Assembly (NCBI GenBank): GCA_021323595.1
Contig: JAJPKR010000014.1
Span: 62,001 to 126,000, forward strand
Length of the DNA stretch: 64,000 nucleotides
Reading direction: 5' to 3'
DNA from: Terriglobia bacterium
GTDB taxonomy: Bacteria > Acidobacteriota > Terriglobia > Terriglobales > SCQP01
The translations under genes were made by a program, and so were the position numbers. Numbering within the stretch: the first letter of the stretch is position 1; each line of letters starts with the position of its first letter. The notes beneath the pieces were generated by a model that searched no databases, had not been told where the DNA came from, and worked only from the letters and a program-made list of their open reading frames with translations. This document shows, in pieces, positions 34,658-44,278 of the stretch.

Positions 34658-35281
34658 GTGACCGGATTGCGTTGGAGCGCGGCCGTGATCGCGATCACGG
34701 CGCTGTTTTTGCCGGCGCTCAGCTTTATGGCGCCGGGCATTCGAGCCCGCTGGTCTATCGCCGGCATGACGGAAGCGTTGGGGCAAGCGGCGCGGCCCGC
34801 GTCGGAGCCCGCCCGCCACGGCGAACAACCCACGCTGCCCCAGGTGATGCGGCAAATCCTGCGAATACGCGCGCAATTCGAACAGCTCTCACGCCGCCGG
34901 CAAGCCTCGATCCCGTGGTCCTATCGCTTGGCCGCCGCGATTCCGGCGGTGCTGATCGTTGCGGGGATTTGCGCGATTCTCGCCCTGGTGGCGGTGGCCG
35001 CGCGTTGGCGCCGCGTTTTGCAGGCGGCGGCGGTGATCGGGGCCTGCGCGGCGGTGTATGTCTTGAGCGCGGCCGCAATCCTCGCGCGCGTCATCGGCCG
35101 CGAGATCGCCTCCGGCGCCGAGCAGGCACAAAAAGCCCTGCCGCTTTTGGGCGCCCTCGACCTGGGCGGACGCCTGCGGGCTGAAATTCAGGTCAGCGCG
35201 CAGCCGGGCCTATATATCCTTCTCGCCGCATTCCTGGCGCTCCTGCTCTTGCCTCTGCCGCCGCGGCGGCGGGTGGCGTAG
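34658..35281 (+). CDS. Hypothetical inner-membrane protein, 207 aa
   Basis: GTG start. One N-terminal hydrophobic segment (SAAVIAITALFLPALSF), then a ~70-residue extracytoplasmic-type segment with a helical QVMRQILRIRAQFEQLSRRRQ stretch. Next are two transmembrane helices (AIPAVLIVAGICAILALVAVAA; AVIGACAAVYVLSAAAIL), another soluble loop and a C-terminal helix (LYILLAAFLALLLLPLP) ending in a basic tail. No family recognised. It precedes the galE-like gene by 41 nt in the same direction, so co-transcription is possible but nothing links the functions. Confidence 0.65.
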   Translation: MTGLRWSAAVIAITALFLPALSFMAPGIRARWSIAGMTEALGQAARPASEPARHGEQPTLPQVMRQILRIRAQFEQLSRRRQASIPWSYRLAAAIPAVLIVAGICAILALVAVAARWRRVLQAAAVIGACAAVYVLSAAAILARVIGREIASGAEQAQKALPLLGALDLGGRLRAEIQVSAQPGLYILLAAFLALLLLPLPPRRRVA

Positions 35282-35322
35282 ATTCAGCCGAGAGGCGCGG
35301 CCAGGCCATGGCATCCTAAGGC

Positions 35323-36372
<1,050 letters not shown>

Positions 36373-36496
36373 CGCCGCCCGGCTTTCCGCACAGGCGTCC
36401 GGCAACCTTCCCTAATGGAAATTGGGCTGGGCAGGGTTCACAATAGAAACAGCACAAGACAGAGGGAATCGGACGCGTCCTCGCGGGGATTATGAA

Positions 36497-36517
36497 GGGA
36501 TGCTGAAGCCGCATCCC
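36497..36517 (+). other. Perfect hairpin in the leader of the FecR/Trp-Tyr gene
   Basis: GGGATGC, 7-nt loop TGAAGCC, GCATCCC. It lies 119 nt before the start codon, with no T-tract after it, so it is not a simple intrinsic terminator. Confidence 0.5.
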
Positions 36518-36608
36518 ACGGTAACCCGGCCCGGCGCAATACGTTACGAAAGTTGAAACGTGGCTGGCATGGGTTTAGTCCATTAAGCGAGCAGCAAAAC
36601 GAAAGCCC

Positions 36609-36623
36609 CCGGGCCAAGCCCGG
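36609..36623 (+). promoter_or_regulatory. Hairpin next to the Shine-Dalgarno of the FecR/Trp-Tyr gene
   Basis: CCGGGC-CAA-GCCCGG, a 6-bp all-GC stem ending one base before the strong Shine-Dalgarno GGAGG (36625-36629). A stable stem in this position can modulate ribosome access. The Shine-Dalgarno fixes the ATG at 36636 with 6-nt spacing. Confidence 0.5.
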
Positions 36624-36635
36624 CGGAGGTGCCCT

Positions 36636-39170
36636 ATGCGGCGGTTCTTCAATTCATGGCGTTCGATCTCAGGGATGAGCCTTTTGGTTGGCGTGGCCCT
36701 GTTGTTGGCCGCGCCGCCAGCCCGCGCCGACTCCCCCGGCGTCGCCCGGATCAGCCTGGTGAACGGCGACGTCAGCATGCTGCGCCAAGGCGGCAACGCT
36801 TGGACGTCGGCGGTCTTGAACACGCCGCTGGTGCAGGGCGACGAGATTTACGTGCCCGGGGACGGGCGCGCCGAGATCGAGTTTGACTATGCCGACGTCG
36901 CCCGTTTGGCGGCCGGCACCGATCTGGTGATTTCCAGTTTCAACGGCAATCAGCTGCAGGTGCAATTGAAGAGCGGCACGCTCAGCTGCAGCGCCATCGG
37001 CGACCATTTTCTCAACACGGAAATCGACACGCCGAACATGAGCGTGCGGCCGACGCAGGGCGGGACGCTGCGCGTGGACGTGGTGGATGCCAGCCACACC
37101 AGCGCCACCGTATGGTCGGGCACGGCGCAGGTCTTCACGCCGCAGGGTTCGGTGGTGGTGCGCGCCGGCCAGCAAGCGCAGATCGAAGGCAGCAGCAATC
37201 CCCAATTTCAAGTGGTGGACGCGCCGCAGCAAGACGCGTGGGACCAGTGGGTGAACACTCGGGAAAACCGGATTCTCGACGCGCGCGACTATCGCGACCG
37301 CTACGTCAACACGGAGATTTACGGCGGCGAGGATCTCGACAGTTACGGCCACTGGGTCTGGGTGCCGGGCTACGGCCGTTGCTGGACGCCGCTCTACACC
37401 GTCGCCGACTGGTCGCCGTATTATTTCGGCCGCTGGGTGTGGACGCCGTACTACGGCTGGACGTGGGTTTCCTATGAGCCGTGGGGCTGGGCGCCGTACC
37501 ACTATGGCCGCTGGTTCTGGAGAGCCGGCTTCGGCTGGTGCTGGTGGCCGGGAGGCTTTTACGGCCCGCACTGGTGGGCGCCTGCCTATGTCTCCTTCTT
37601 CGTCGGCGGCCCGCACTGGGGCCTGAGCTTCGGCTTCGGCGGCTACGGCGGCATCGGCTGGATTCCGCTGGCGCCCTACGAGCCCTACTACGGCTATAGC
37701 CGCGCCCGGTATATCACGAACATCACGAACGTGACGAACATCTACAACATCACCAACGTCACGAACGTGACCAACATCAACGGTATGCGCGTGCGCCACG
37801 GCGTCGCGATCGACCGCCTGGCGAATGCGCGGGTGCGCGGCGGCATCATTGCCGTTTCACAGCAAGGCTTCGCCTCGGGGCGGGTGGATCAGATCGGGCG
37901 CGTGCTGCCGGTGAGCGCGTTGCGCGACGTGCGCAGCGTGCGCGGCACGGCGCCGATCGCGCCCACCCGCGCGGCGCTCGATCCGCTGCCTGGGCGGCGC
38001 GGCGTGGCGCCGCCGGCACGTATCCAGGACACACGCGTGTTCAGCCATCGGCCGGTAACGGTACGGGCCAACGAGAGCGCGCGTTTGGCGGCGGTGGAAA
38101 ATTCGATGGCCAGCGCGCGCAGCCGGGCGGGCTTGACGCCGCGGCTGCCGGTGATGCGCGCCGATGGGCGGCCGGCAGCGCCGGCCGGCGGCATCGGCAT
38201 GGCGGAGAGCCGCAACGTGCGGCCGGCGAATCCCGCCGGGCCGCGCTTCGAGAACATGCGGCCCCAGCCGGCAGCGGGCAACGCGCCGCGCAGTCTGGGG
38301 CAAGTGGCGAACGAGGGCCGCGGGATGCGGCCGGCGAGCCCGACGGTTCCGCGCTTCGAGATCGTGCGCCCGAATGCCGGCTCGGCACCGGGTGACGCGC
38401 GCGGTGCCGCGACGGGCGGTACCGCACCGGCCAACGGCGGCTGGCGGCACTTCGGCGCGCCGGCCAACAGCGACCCGCGGATGGCCGCGCCCGCGCCCGC
38501 GCCGCGCGCCACAGGCGGCAACGGCGGCGGGTTCGAGAATCACCCCATGGGCGGCTCGGGCGCGCGCGTCAGCGCGCCGCGCGGGAACGCAGATGGCGGC
38601 GGGTTCAACGGCCCGGCGCGGGATTCCGCGCCCAGCCGCGGCAACAGCCGCGGGTTCGAGAATCGTCCGGCGGCGCCCCGCGGCGACGCCGGCGGCCGCG
38701 CGCCGGCACAGCCGGCGCCGGCACGGCCACAGGCGCGGCCCGCGCCCAGCTCCGACCATCAGCATTTGGCCGGAGCGCGCTTTGAAAACCACCCCATGGG
38801 CGCGTACGGGAACTATAGCCGCGCCTCGTCGGACTTCGGCGGCCGCGGCGCAAGCGGCGGCAGCCGCGGTTTCGGCATTTATCGCGGCTCGCCCTCCTAC
38901 AGCGCGGCAGGGCAGCCGGCCTATCGCAACTCGGGGCCGCGCTACTCGGAACCGCGCTACTCCGCGCCGCAATATTCGACGCCTCGGTATTCCGGCCGAG
39001 GCTATTCCGAGCCGCGCTACTCGATGCCGTCGCGGTCGTATTCGATGCCGTCGCGGTCGTACTCGATGCCGTCGCGGTCGTATTCTGCTCCTTCGCGCTC
39101 GTACTCGGCGCCTTCGCGCTCGTATTCCGCGCCGCGGTCAAACGGGGGCGGCTGGCATAGCCGGCGCTAG
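36636..39170 (+). CDS. Large secreted FecR-domain protein with Trp/Tyr-rich repeats (DUF6600-like)
   Basis: 844 residues. Signal peptide (GMSLLVGVALLLAAPPARA), then a FecR-type beta domain: VARISLVNGDVSMLRQGG, then EIEFDYADVARLAAGTDLVI, with a sugar- or polymer-binding fold. Next come repeated W/Y blocks (YGHWVWVPGYGRCWTPL, YFGRWVWTPYYGWTWV, PWGWAPYHYGRWFW), the signature of DUF6600-like proteins in acidobacteria. After that follow an Asn/Thr/Ile repeat (ITNITNVTNIYNITNVTN), an Ala/Pro/Arg low-complexity stretch and a Tyr/Ser/Pro/Arg repeat tail. No enzyme motif. Probably an extracellular or wall-associated structural or adhesive protein. Preceded by a structured leader and followed by a strong 13-bp hairpin, so it is monocistronic. 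Confidence 0.8.
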   Translation: MRRFFNSWRSISGMSLLVGVALLLAAPPARADSPGVARISLVNGDVSMLRQGGNAWTSAVLNTPLVQGDEIYVPGDGRAEIEFDYADVARLAAGTDLVISSFNGNQLQVQLKSGTLSCSAIGDHFLNTEIDTPNMSVRPTQGGTLRVDVVDASHTSATVWSGTAQVFTPQGSVVVRAGQQAQIEGSSNPQFQVVDAPQQDAWDQWVNTRENRILDARDYRDRYVNTEIYGGEDLDSYGHWVWVPGYGRCWTPLYTVADWSPYYFGRWVWTPYYGWTWVSYEPWGWAPYHYGRWFWRAGFGWCWWPGGFYGPHWWAPAYVSFFVGGPHWGLSFGFGGYGGIGWIPLAPYEPYYGYSRARYITNITNVTNIYNITNVTNVTNINGMRVRHGVAIDRLANARVRGGIIAVSQQGFASGRVDQIGRVLPVSALRDVRSVRGTAPIAPTRAALDPLPGRRGVAPPARIQDTRVFSHRPVTVRANESARLAAVENSMASARSRAGLTPRLPVMRADGRPAAPAGGIGMAESRNVRPANPAGPRFENMRPQPAAGNAPRSLGQVANEGRGMRPASPTVPRFEIVRPNAGSAPGDARGAATGGTAPANGGWRHFGAPANSDPRMAAPAPAPRATGGNGGGFENHPMGGSGARVSAPRGNADGGGFNGPARDSAPSRGNSRGFENRPAAPRGDAGGRAPAQPAPARPQARPAPSSDHQHLAGARFENHPMGAYGNYSRASSDFGGRGASGGSRGFGIYRGSPSYSAAGQPAYRNSGPRYSEPRYSAPQYSTPRYSGRGYSEPRYSMPSRSYSMPSRSYSMPSRSYSAPSRSYSAPSRSYSAPRSNGGGWHSRR
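37711..37782 (+). repeat. Degenerate ACGAACATC/GTG repeat coding for ITN/VTN units
   Basis: Nine-base units (atcacgaac, gtgacgaac, atcaccaac and variants) repeat about seven times, encoding I/V-T-N triplets in the centre of the FecR/Trp-Tyr protein. This gives a short Asn/Thr-rich beta-strand-like segment between the W/Y blocks and the low-complexity tail. Confidence 0.6.
39021..39125 (+). repeat. Five 21-bp tandem repeats encoding S-x-PSRSY
   Basis: Unit TCGATGCCGTCGCGGTCGTAT. The first three copies are nearly identical (one T/C difference) and the last two diverge to tctgctcct.../tcggcgcct.... They encode SMPSRSY, SMPSRSY, SMPSRSY, SAPSRSY, SAPSRSY and are preceded by related RYSEPRYSAPQYS units. 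Near-identity of the first three indicates recent slippage expansion. Confidence 0.8.
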
Positions 39171-39198
39171 GGCGAATCGTTTACCCGCTTAGCTGATT

Positions 39199-39231
39199 GC
39201 ATCCCCCGGCCGCAGCCAGGCCGGGGGATGC
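39199..39231. terminator. Strong 13-bp perfect hairpin, likely terminator
   Basis: GCATCCCCCGGCC, 7-nt loop GCAGCCA, GGCCGGGGGATGC, starting 29 nt after the stop of the FecR/Trp-Tyr gene. No T-run follows, as is common in very GC-rich genomes. It separates this gene from mqnD. Confidence 0.6.
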
Positions 39232-39410
39232 GCGGTTCGGCGGACGCGCGGCGAAGACTCGCGAGGCAGGCGCCAGGAAGCGGCGGCGCCCGCGTCGGGC
39301 AGGTCCCATCAGCCGCCGGCGGAATGAGACCACCCCAGCGCGATGCGCCACGATGCGCCATCCAGGCGTCGTCTCCAACGAATCGCGGCGGGCACGCTAC
39401 CCTGGAGAGG

Positions 39411-40268
39411 ATGACCTCCAGCGCTTCCGCCCGCCCGTGGCGCGAGATTCGCGTCGCGCATAGCCCGGATTCCGACGACGCATTCATGTTTTACGCCCTC
39501 GCCCAAGGCAAGCTCGATACCGGCGAGCTGCGCTTCACCCACGTCCTGGGCGATATCGAGAGCCTGAACCGCCGCGCGCTGCAGGGCGAATTCGAAATCA
39601 CGGCGGTCAGCTTCCACGCGTATCCGTACTTGCAAGATCGCTACCGCTTGCTCAATCACGGCGGCAGCGTCGGCTACGGCTACGGGCCGCTGATCGTCGC
39701 GCCGCGGCCGATGACGGCGGAAGAGGCCAAGAGCAAGGTCATCGCCATCGCCGGCGAGCGCACGACCTCGGCGCTGGCGCTCAAGCTCTTCGCGCCCGGC
39801 GTTCGCACGGTGACGATGCCGTTCGACGAGATCATGGCGGCGGTGCAGGCCGGCCGGGCCGACGCCGGACTGCTGATCCACGAGGGCCAGCTCACTTATG
39901 CCGGCGCCGGACTGCACAAGGTCGTGGATCTCGGCGCCTGGTGGCTGGAGGAGACGGGTTTGCCGCTGCCGCTGGGCGGCAACGTGATTCGCCGCGATTT
40001 GCCGCCGGAACTGGCGCAGCGCGTCTCGGCATTGCTCAAGGCCTCGATCCAGTACGGCCTGGAGCATCGCCGCGACGGCCTCGCCTACGCGCAGCAGTTC
40101 GCGCGCGACATGCCGCCCGAGCTCGCCGACCGCTTCGTGGGCATGTACGTCAATCAGCGTACGATCGGCTACGGTCCCGAGGATAAGCGCGCCATCGAGA
40201 AGCTGCTGACGCTCGGCTACGAGCGCGGCATCATTCCCCATCGCCCGCTCCTCGACTTTCTCGACTAG
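39411..40268 (+). CDS. mqnD: MqnD-like 1,4-dihydroxy-6-naphthoate synthase (futalosine pathway)
   Basis: 285 residues from ATG 39411; the longer ORF start at 39228 covers the hairpin region. A periplasmic-binding-protein-like fold with the MqnA/MqnD signatures: VAHSPDSDDAFMFYAL, HVLGDIESLNRRALQGEFEITAVS, YGYGPLIVA, AGLLIHEGQLTY, and LPLPLGGNVIRRDL. MqnD converts cyclic de-hypoxanthine futalosine to 1,4-dihydroxy-6-naphthoate for menaquinone, so this organism probably uses the futalosine route. GGAGAGG lies immediately upstream, and TACCCT 7 nt upstream of the start could be a -10 box. Other mqn genes are not in the window. Confidence 0.85.
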   Translation: MTSSASARPWREIRVAHSPDSDDAFMFYALAQGKLDTGELRFTHVLGDIESLNRRALQGEFEITAVSFHAYPYLQDRYRLLNHGGSVGYGYGPLIVAPRPMTAEEAKSKVIAIAGERTTSALALKLFAPGVRTVTMPFDEIMAAVQAGRADAGLLIHEGQLTYAGAGLHKVVDLGAWWLEETGLPLPLGGNVIRRDLPPELAQRVSALLKASIQYGLEHRRDGLAYAQQFARDMPPELADRFVGMYVNQRTIGYGPEDKRAIEKLLTLGYERGIIPHRPLLDFLD

Positions 40269-40276
40269 GCCGGCTC

Positions 40277-41488
40277 ATGGCCGAGCAGCCTCCGGAAGCC
40301 ACCGTTCCGCCTCCGCCTCTCGATCCGCGCCTGCGGCGCAATGTGCCCTTGCTGGGCTTCACGGCGCTTTTCAACGACACGGCGAGCGAGATGGCCTACT
40401 GGGTGCTGCCCTACTTCATCACCCTGCTCGGCGCCGGCCCGGCGCTGCTGGGCGTGATTGAGGGCGGAGCCGAGAGCGCGGCCAGCCTGGTGCGGGTCTT
40501 TTCCGGCTACCTCACCGACCGCCAGCCACGGCGCAAGCCGCTGGTGGTCGCCGGCTACCTCGTCGCCAACCTGGTCAAGCCGCTGCTCGGATGGGCGACG
40601 GCATGGCCGCAGGTGCTGGCGCTACGCGTCGCCGACCGCGGCGGCAAGGGTTTTCGCGGCGCGCCGCGCGACGTGATGATCTCGGAATCGGTGGACCGGG
40701 CCAAGCTCGGCGCCGCTTTCGGCTTGCGGCAAGCGCTCGATTCCGCCGGCGCCATTCTCGGTCCGGCGCTGGCGTACTGGATCATGGCGCGCAGCGCGCA
40801 CAACGTGCGGCTGGTGTTTTGGCTGGCGGCGATTCCCGGGGGCATCGCGGTGGCGCTGGCGTGGGGCTGGCTGCGCGAGACCGGCGGCGCGGCGCCGGCG
40901 GTCGCGAAACGGCCGGCGGCGGAGGAGGTGCGGGCGCCGGCGGCGCCCGCCGCCGCGTTCCCCGCCGCGTTCTATCAACTACTCGCCGCCGTCGCGCTGT
41001 TCGGGATCGCCAATTTCAGCGATATGTTCTTGATCCTGCGTGCGCAGCAGCTTGGCATCTCGCCCGCCGGCGCGCCGCTGCTCGGGCTGGTCTTCAACGC
41101 GGTCTTCGCGGGCCTCTCGTACCCGTTCGGCGGCCTCTCGGATCGCTGGCGGCGCAAATGGCTGATCGGCAGCGGTTATTTGCTGTTCGCGTGGGTGTAC
41201 TGGAGCTTCGGCGTGATTCATCGCGCGGCGTGGGTGTGGCCGCTATTCGCGATCTACGGGCTTTATCAGGCGATGAGCGCCGGGGTGCTCAGCGCGCTGG
41301 TGGCCGAAACGGTGGGACCGCAGGCCCGCGGCCGCGCGTTCGGCTGGGTGGCCAGCGTCGCCGGCGGCACGGCGCTGGCGGCCAGCGTTTTGGCAGGCTG
41401 GCTGTGGCACCGCGCCGGTCCGGCGCTGCCCTTCGAGCTGGCGGCGGTGCTGGCGGTGATTGCCGCCGGGTTGATTTTCGCGCTGTAG
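40277..41488 (+). CDS. MFS transporter
   Basis: 403 residues with ~11-12 hydrophobic segments. The signature loop reads FSGYLTDRQPRRKPLVVAGY (GxLxDRxGRR-like) in the N-half, and GGLSDRWRRKWLIGSGYLLFA in the C-half. ADRGGKGFRGAPRDVMISE between helices 4 and 5 is typical of a subfamily of proton-coupled permeases of unknown substrate. It starts 9 nt after mqnD, so the two are probably co-transcribed. Substrate cannot be deduced. Confidence 0.85.
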   Translation: MAEQPPEATVPPPPLDPRLRRNVPLLGFTALFNDTASEMAYWVLPYFITLLGAGPALLGVIEGGAESAASLVRVFSGYLTDRQPRRKPLVVAGYLVANLVKPLLGWATAWPQVLALRVADRGGKGFRGAPRDVMISESVDRAKLGAAFGLRQALDSAGAILGPALAYWIMARSAHNVRLVFWLAAIPGGIAVALAWGWLRETGGAAPAVAKRPAAEEVRAPAAPAAAFPAAFYQLLAAVALFGIANFSDMFLILRAQQLGISPAGAPLLGLVFNAVFAGLSYPFGGLSDRWRRKWLIGSGYLLFAWVYWSFGVIHRAAWVWPLFAIYGLYQAMSAGVLSALVAETVGPQARGRAFGWVASVAGGTALAASVLAGWLWHRAGPALPFELAAVLAVIAAGLIFAL

Positions 41489-41638
41489 CCGCACGAGCCA
41501 TGCGGGTCGCAGAGGCGCGGCCGCATGGCTTGCGGCTGATCGTCCGAAGTCGAGCGGAGCGGCGGACAGCTGCTTCTTCGCGGCATCCGCGCGCCGCGGC
41601 GGGGACGATTTCCCTTCCCCCCAGCGCGCCGGCGGCGG

Positions 41639-44278
41639 CTATTGCGGCAGATCTTCCAGGTCGCGCCAATTGGGCCCGACGCCGATATCCACGGTGAGCG
41701 GCACGTCCAAGGCGGTGACCTGCTCCATCTCGTCGCGCACCCAGGCCGCGACCTCGCCCGCCTGGGCGCGGGGAGCTTCGAGCACCAACTCATCGTGCAC
41801 CTGCAAGAGCAGGCGCGCCGCGCTCGCTTCGCGGCGCAGCCGCGCCGCCACGCGGATCATGGCCAGCCGCATGAGATCCGCCGCCGTGCCTTGCAGCGGC
41901 GTGTTGACGGCGGTGCGCTCGGCGAATCCGCGCAAGGTGGCGTTGCGGCTGGCGATATCCGGGATGGGGCGGCGGCGGCCGAAGAGCGTGCGCACCGCGC
42001 CTTCTTGCCGCGCCTGCGCCAGGGTGCGGTCAATGAAGCCGCGCACGCCGGCGTAACGGTCGAAGTAGCGGGCGATGATCCGCGCCGCCTCGGCTTGTGG
42101 GATGCCGAGCTGGCGCGCCAGGCCGAAGGCGGAAAGGCCGTAGACGATCCCGAAGTTGATGGCTTTGGCGCGGCGGCGGTGCTCGGGCGCGACCTCGGCG
42201 AAGGGCATGCCGAAGATCTCGGCGGCGGTGAGGGCGTGAATGTCATCGCCGCGGCGGAAGGCCGCCAGCAAAAGCGGGTCCTGGCTGAAGTGAGCGAGCA
42301 GGCGCAGCTCGATCTGCGAATAATCGGCGGCGATCAGCAGATGGCCGGGGGCAGCGCGAAAGGCGGCGCGAATGCGGCGGCCGAGCTCGCTGCGGATGGG
42401 AATGTTCTGCAGGTTGGGGTTGCTCGAGGCCAGCCGCCCGGTGGCAGTGCCGACTTGCGTGAAGGTGGTGTGCAGGCGTCCGGAGGCGTCGGCGAAGCGG
42501 GGCAGCGCCTCGGCGTAGGTGGATTTCAGCTTCGCCACCTGGCGATAATCCAGCACCAGGCGCGCCACGTCGAACTGATCGGCGAGCTGCTCGAGCACAT
42601 CCACGGCGGTGGAAAGCGACTTGCCCTTGCCGCGCCGGGGCGGCTGCGGCAGCCCCATTTTTTCGAAAAGGATCTCGCCCAGCTGCTTCGGCGAGTTGAG
42701 GTTGAACTCGACGCCGGCCAGGGCGAAGATGCGGCGTTCGAGCGCGGCGCCGCTCTGGTCGAGTTCACGCGTGAGCTCGGCCAGCGCTTCCGGATCAAGC
42801 AGCACGCCGGCATCTTCCATGGCTTCGAGCACGGGCACCAGCGGCAGGTCGAGTTCGTCGTAGCAGCGGCGCAAGCCGGCGGCCTCGAGCTCGGGCGCGA
42901 GCCGCCGCGCCAGCGCCTCGATCACCGCCGCCGCCTCGCCGGCGCCGGCGGGCGCGGCGGCGCCGAGCCAGCGCTGCGCCAGCGCCGGCAGGGCATGCGA
43001 GCCGGCGGTGGGATCGAGCAGATAGGAATACAGCTCGACGTCCTCGACGCCCGCGGTCGCGAGCGGCGGCAGGGCTTGCGCCGCCAGCGCGCGCCGAACG
43101 GCCTTGAGGTCGTGGACGCGCCAGGCGCGGCCCCGGGCTGCGAGCGCCTCGGCCAGCGCCGGCCAAGCCTCGCGCGTGAGGCTCAGGCAGGTGTCATCGG
43201 CCGCGAGCCCGATGTTATCCGCGCTGACGGCCAGCGCAACCACGCGATGCCCGCTCAGCAGCGCACCGGCCGCCGCCGCACCGGCGGCTTGCACGGTCGC
43301 CGGCGGCAGCGCGGCCGGCGCCGGCGCCGCCGCCGCGGGCGCGGCGGGCGCGCCCAGCGCTTTGAGCAGGGACGTGAATTCCAACTCCTGAAACAGCGCG
43401 CGGCAGGCGGCTTCATCGGGCTCGCGCCGCTGGACCTCATCCCAGTCGAGGCGCACCGGCACGTCGGCATGGATCGTGGCCAGATAATGGCTTTGCTCGA
43501 TCCGCTCGCGATTGGCTTGCAGCGACTCGCGGTAAGTCTTGCGCTCCACTTCGCCGGCGCGCTCAAGCGCCGCCTGCACCGAGCCGAAGCGTTGAATCAG
43601 ATCGCGCGCGCCCTTCTCGCCGATGCCGGGCGCTCCGGGAATGTTATCCACGGCATCGCCGCGCAAGGCGAGCAGATCGGCAACCTGCTCCGGGCGCACG
43701 CCCAAGAGCTCCTGCACCTCCTCCGGTCCCGCCAGCAGGTCGCCACGGGTTGGAATCAGCACGCGGACGCGATCGTTGACGAGTTGCAGCAAATCCTTGT
43801 CGCTCGAGACGATCACCACGCGCTTACCGGTTTCCGCGGCCTGCCGCGCCAGGGTTCCGATTACGTCGTCGGCTTCGAAGCCCTCGTATTGCAAGACCGG
43901 CACGCGATAGGCTTCGAGCACCCGCCGGATATAGGCCAACTGGGGTCCGAGATCCTCGGGCATCGCTTGCCGCGTCGCCTTGTATTGCGGATAGGCCTCG
44001 TCGCGAAAGGTCGGCCCGGCGGAATCGAACACCGCCGCGATCGCCGGCGGCCGCACCTCGTTCAGCAGCTTGCGCAACATATTCGTGAAGCCGAGCACCG
44101 CGCCCGTAGGCGTGCCGCGCGAATTGGAAAGCCTGGGCAACGCGTGATAAGCGCGGAAGATGTAGCCCATCGTGTCGATCAAGTACAGATCGGCGGCGCG
44201 CTCGCCGGCTGCTGGGGCGGCGGCGGGCGGGGAAGGCGGGGGGGAGGAAGATCCGGAAGAGCGTGCCGGCATGCGCAT
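41639..44278 (-). CDS. polA: DNA polymerase I
   Basis: 879 residues. 5'-nuclease domain ~25-310: LIDTMGYIFRAYHA, GFEADDVIGTLA, SSDKDLLQLV, and an H3TH region with NIPGAPGIGEKGA. The polymerase domain has motif A IAADYSQIELRLLAHFS, motif B RRAKAINFGIVYGLSAFG and motif C LLQVHDELVLEAP. The middle 3'-5' exonuclease domain lacks the DxE motif; the segment reads HRVVALAVSADNIGLAADDTCLS, so proofreading is predicted to be lost, as in several bacterial Pol I enzymes. An Ala-rich linker (~310-340) precedes it. A TACAAT box lies 4 nt before the first ATG. Role: Okazaki fragment processing and repair synthesis. Confidence 0.95.
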   Translation of the reverse strand: MRMPARSSGSSSPPPSPPAAAPAAGERAADLYLIDTMGYIFRAYHALPRLSNSRGTPTGAVLGFTNMLRKLLNEVRPPAIAAVFDSAGPTFRDEAYPQYKATRQAMPEDLGPQLAYIRRVLEAYRVPVLQYEGFEADDVIGTLARQAAETGKRVVIVSSDKDLLQLVNDRVRVLIPTRGDLLAGPEEVQELLGVRPEQVADLLALRGDAVDNIPGAPGIGEKGARDLIQRFGSVQAALERAGEVERKTYRESLQANRERIEQSHYLATIHADVPVRLDWDEVQRREPDEAACRALFQELEFTSLLKALGAPAAPAAAAPAPAALPPATVQAAGAAAAGALLSGHRVVALAVSADNIGLAADDTCLSLTREAWPALAEALAARGRAWRVHDLKAVRRALAAQALPPLATAGVEDVELYSYLLDPTAGSHALPALAQRWLGAAAPAGAGEAAAVIEALARRLAPELEAAGLRRCYDELDLPLVPVLEAMEDAGVLLDPEALAELTRELDQSGAALERRIFALAGVEFNLNSPKQLGEILFEKMGLPQPPRRGKGKSLSTAVDVLEQLADQFDVARLVLDYRQVAKLKSTYAEALPRFADASGRLHTTFTQVGTATGRLASSNPNLQNIPIRSELGRRIRAAFRAAPGHLLIAADYSQIELRLLAHFSQDPLLLAAFRRGDDIHALTAAEIFGMPFAEVAPEHRRRAKAINFGIVYGLSAFGLARQLGIPQAEAARIIARYFDRYAGVRGFIDRTLAQARQEGAVRTLFGRRRPIPDIASRNATLRGFAERTAVNTPLQGTAADLMRLAMIRVAARLRREASAARLLLQVHDELVLEAPRAQAGEVAAWVRDEMEQVTALDVPLTVDIGVGPNWRDLEDLPQ

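Larger units (their letters stand above)
36373..36635 (+). other. Structured leader region upstream of the FecR/Trp-Tyr protein
   Basis: 263 bp without a convincing ORF and less GC-rich than its surroundings. It contains a perfect 7-bp stem GGGATGC-TGAAGCC-GCATCCC (36497-36517), a weaker ACGTT/AACGT pairing (36541-36561), an ATGG/CCAT pairing (~36570-36584) and the hairpin abutting the Shine-Dalgarno. Several stems in series suggest a long structured 5' UTR or an undescribed cis-regulatory RNA. It matches no riboswitch class I could recognise by eye. Confidence 0.4.

Noticed and set aside
36373-36635. Cyclic-di-GMP, cyclic-di-AMP or cobalamin riboswitch in the leader
   Set aside because: I compared the conserved core strings of these classes by eye and none is present. 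The region is kept only as an unclassified structured leader.
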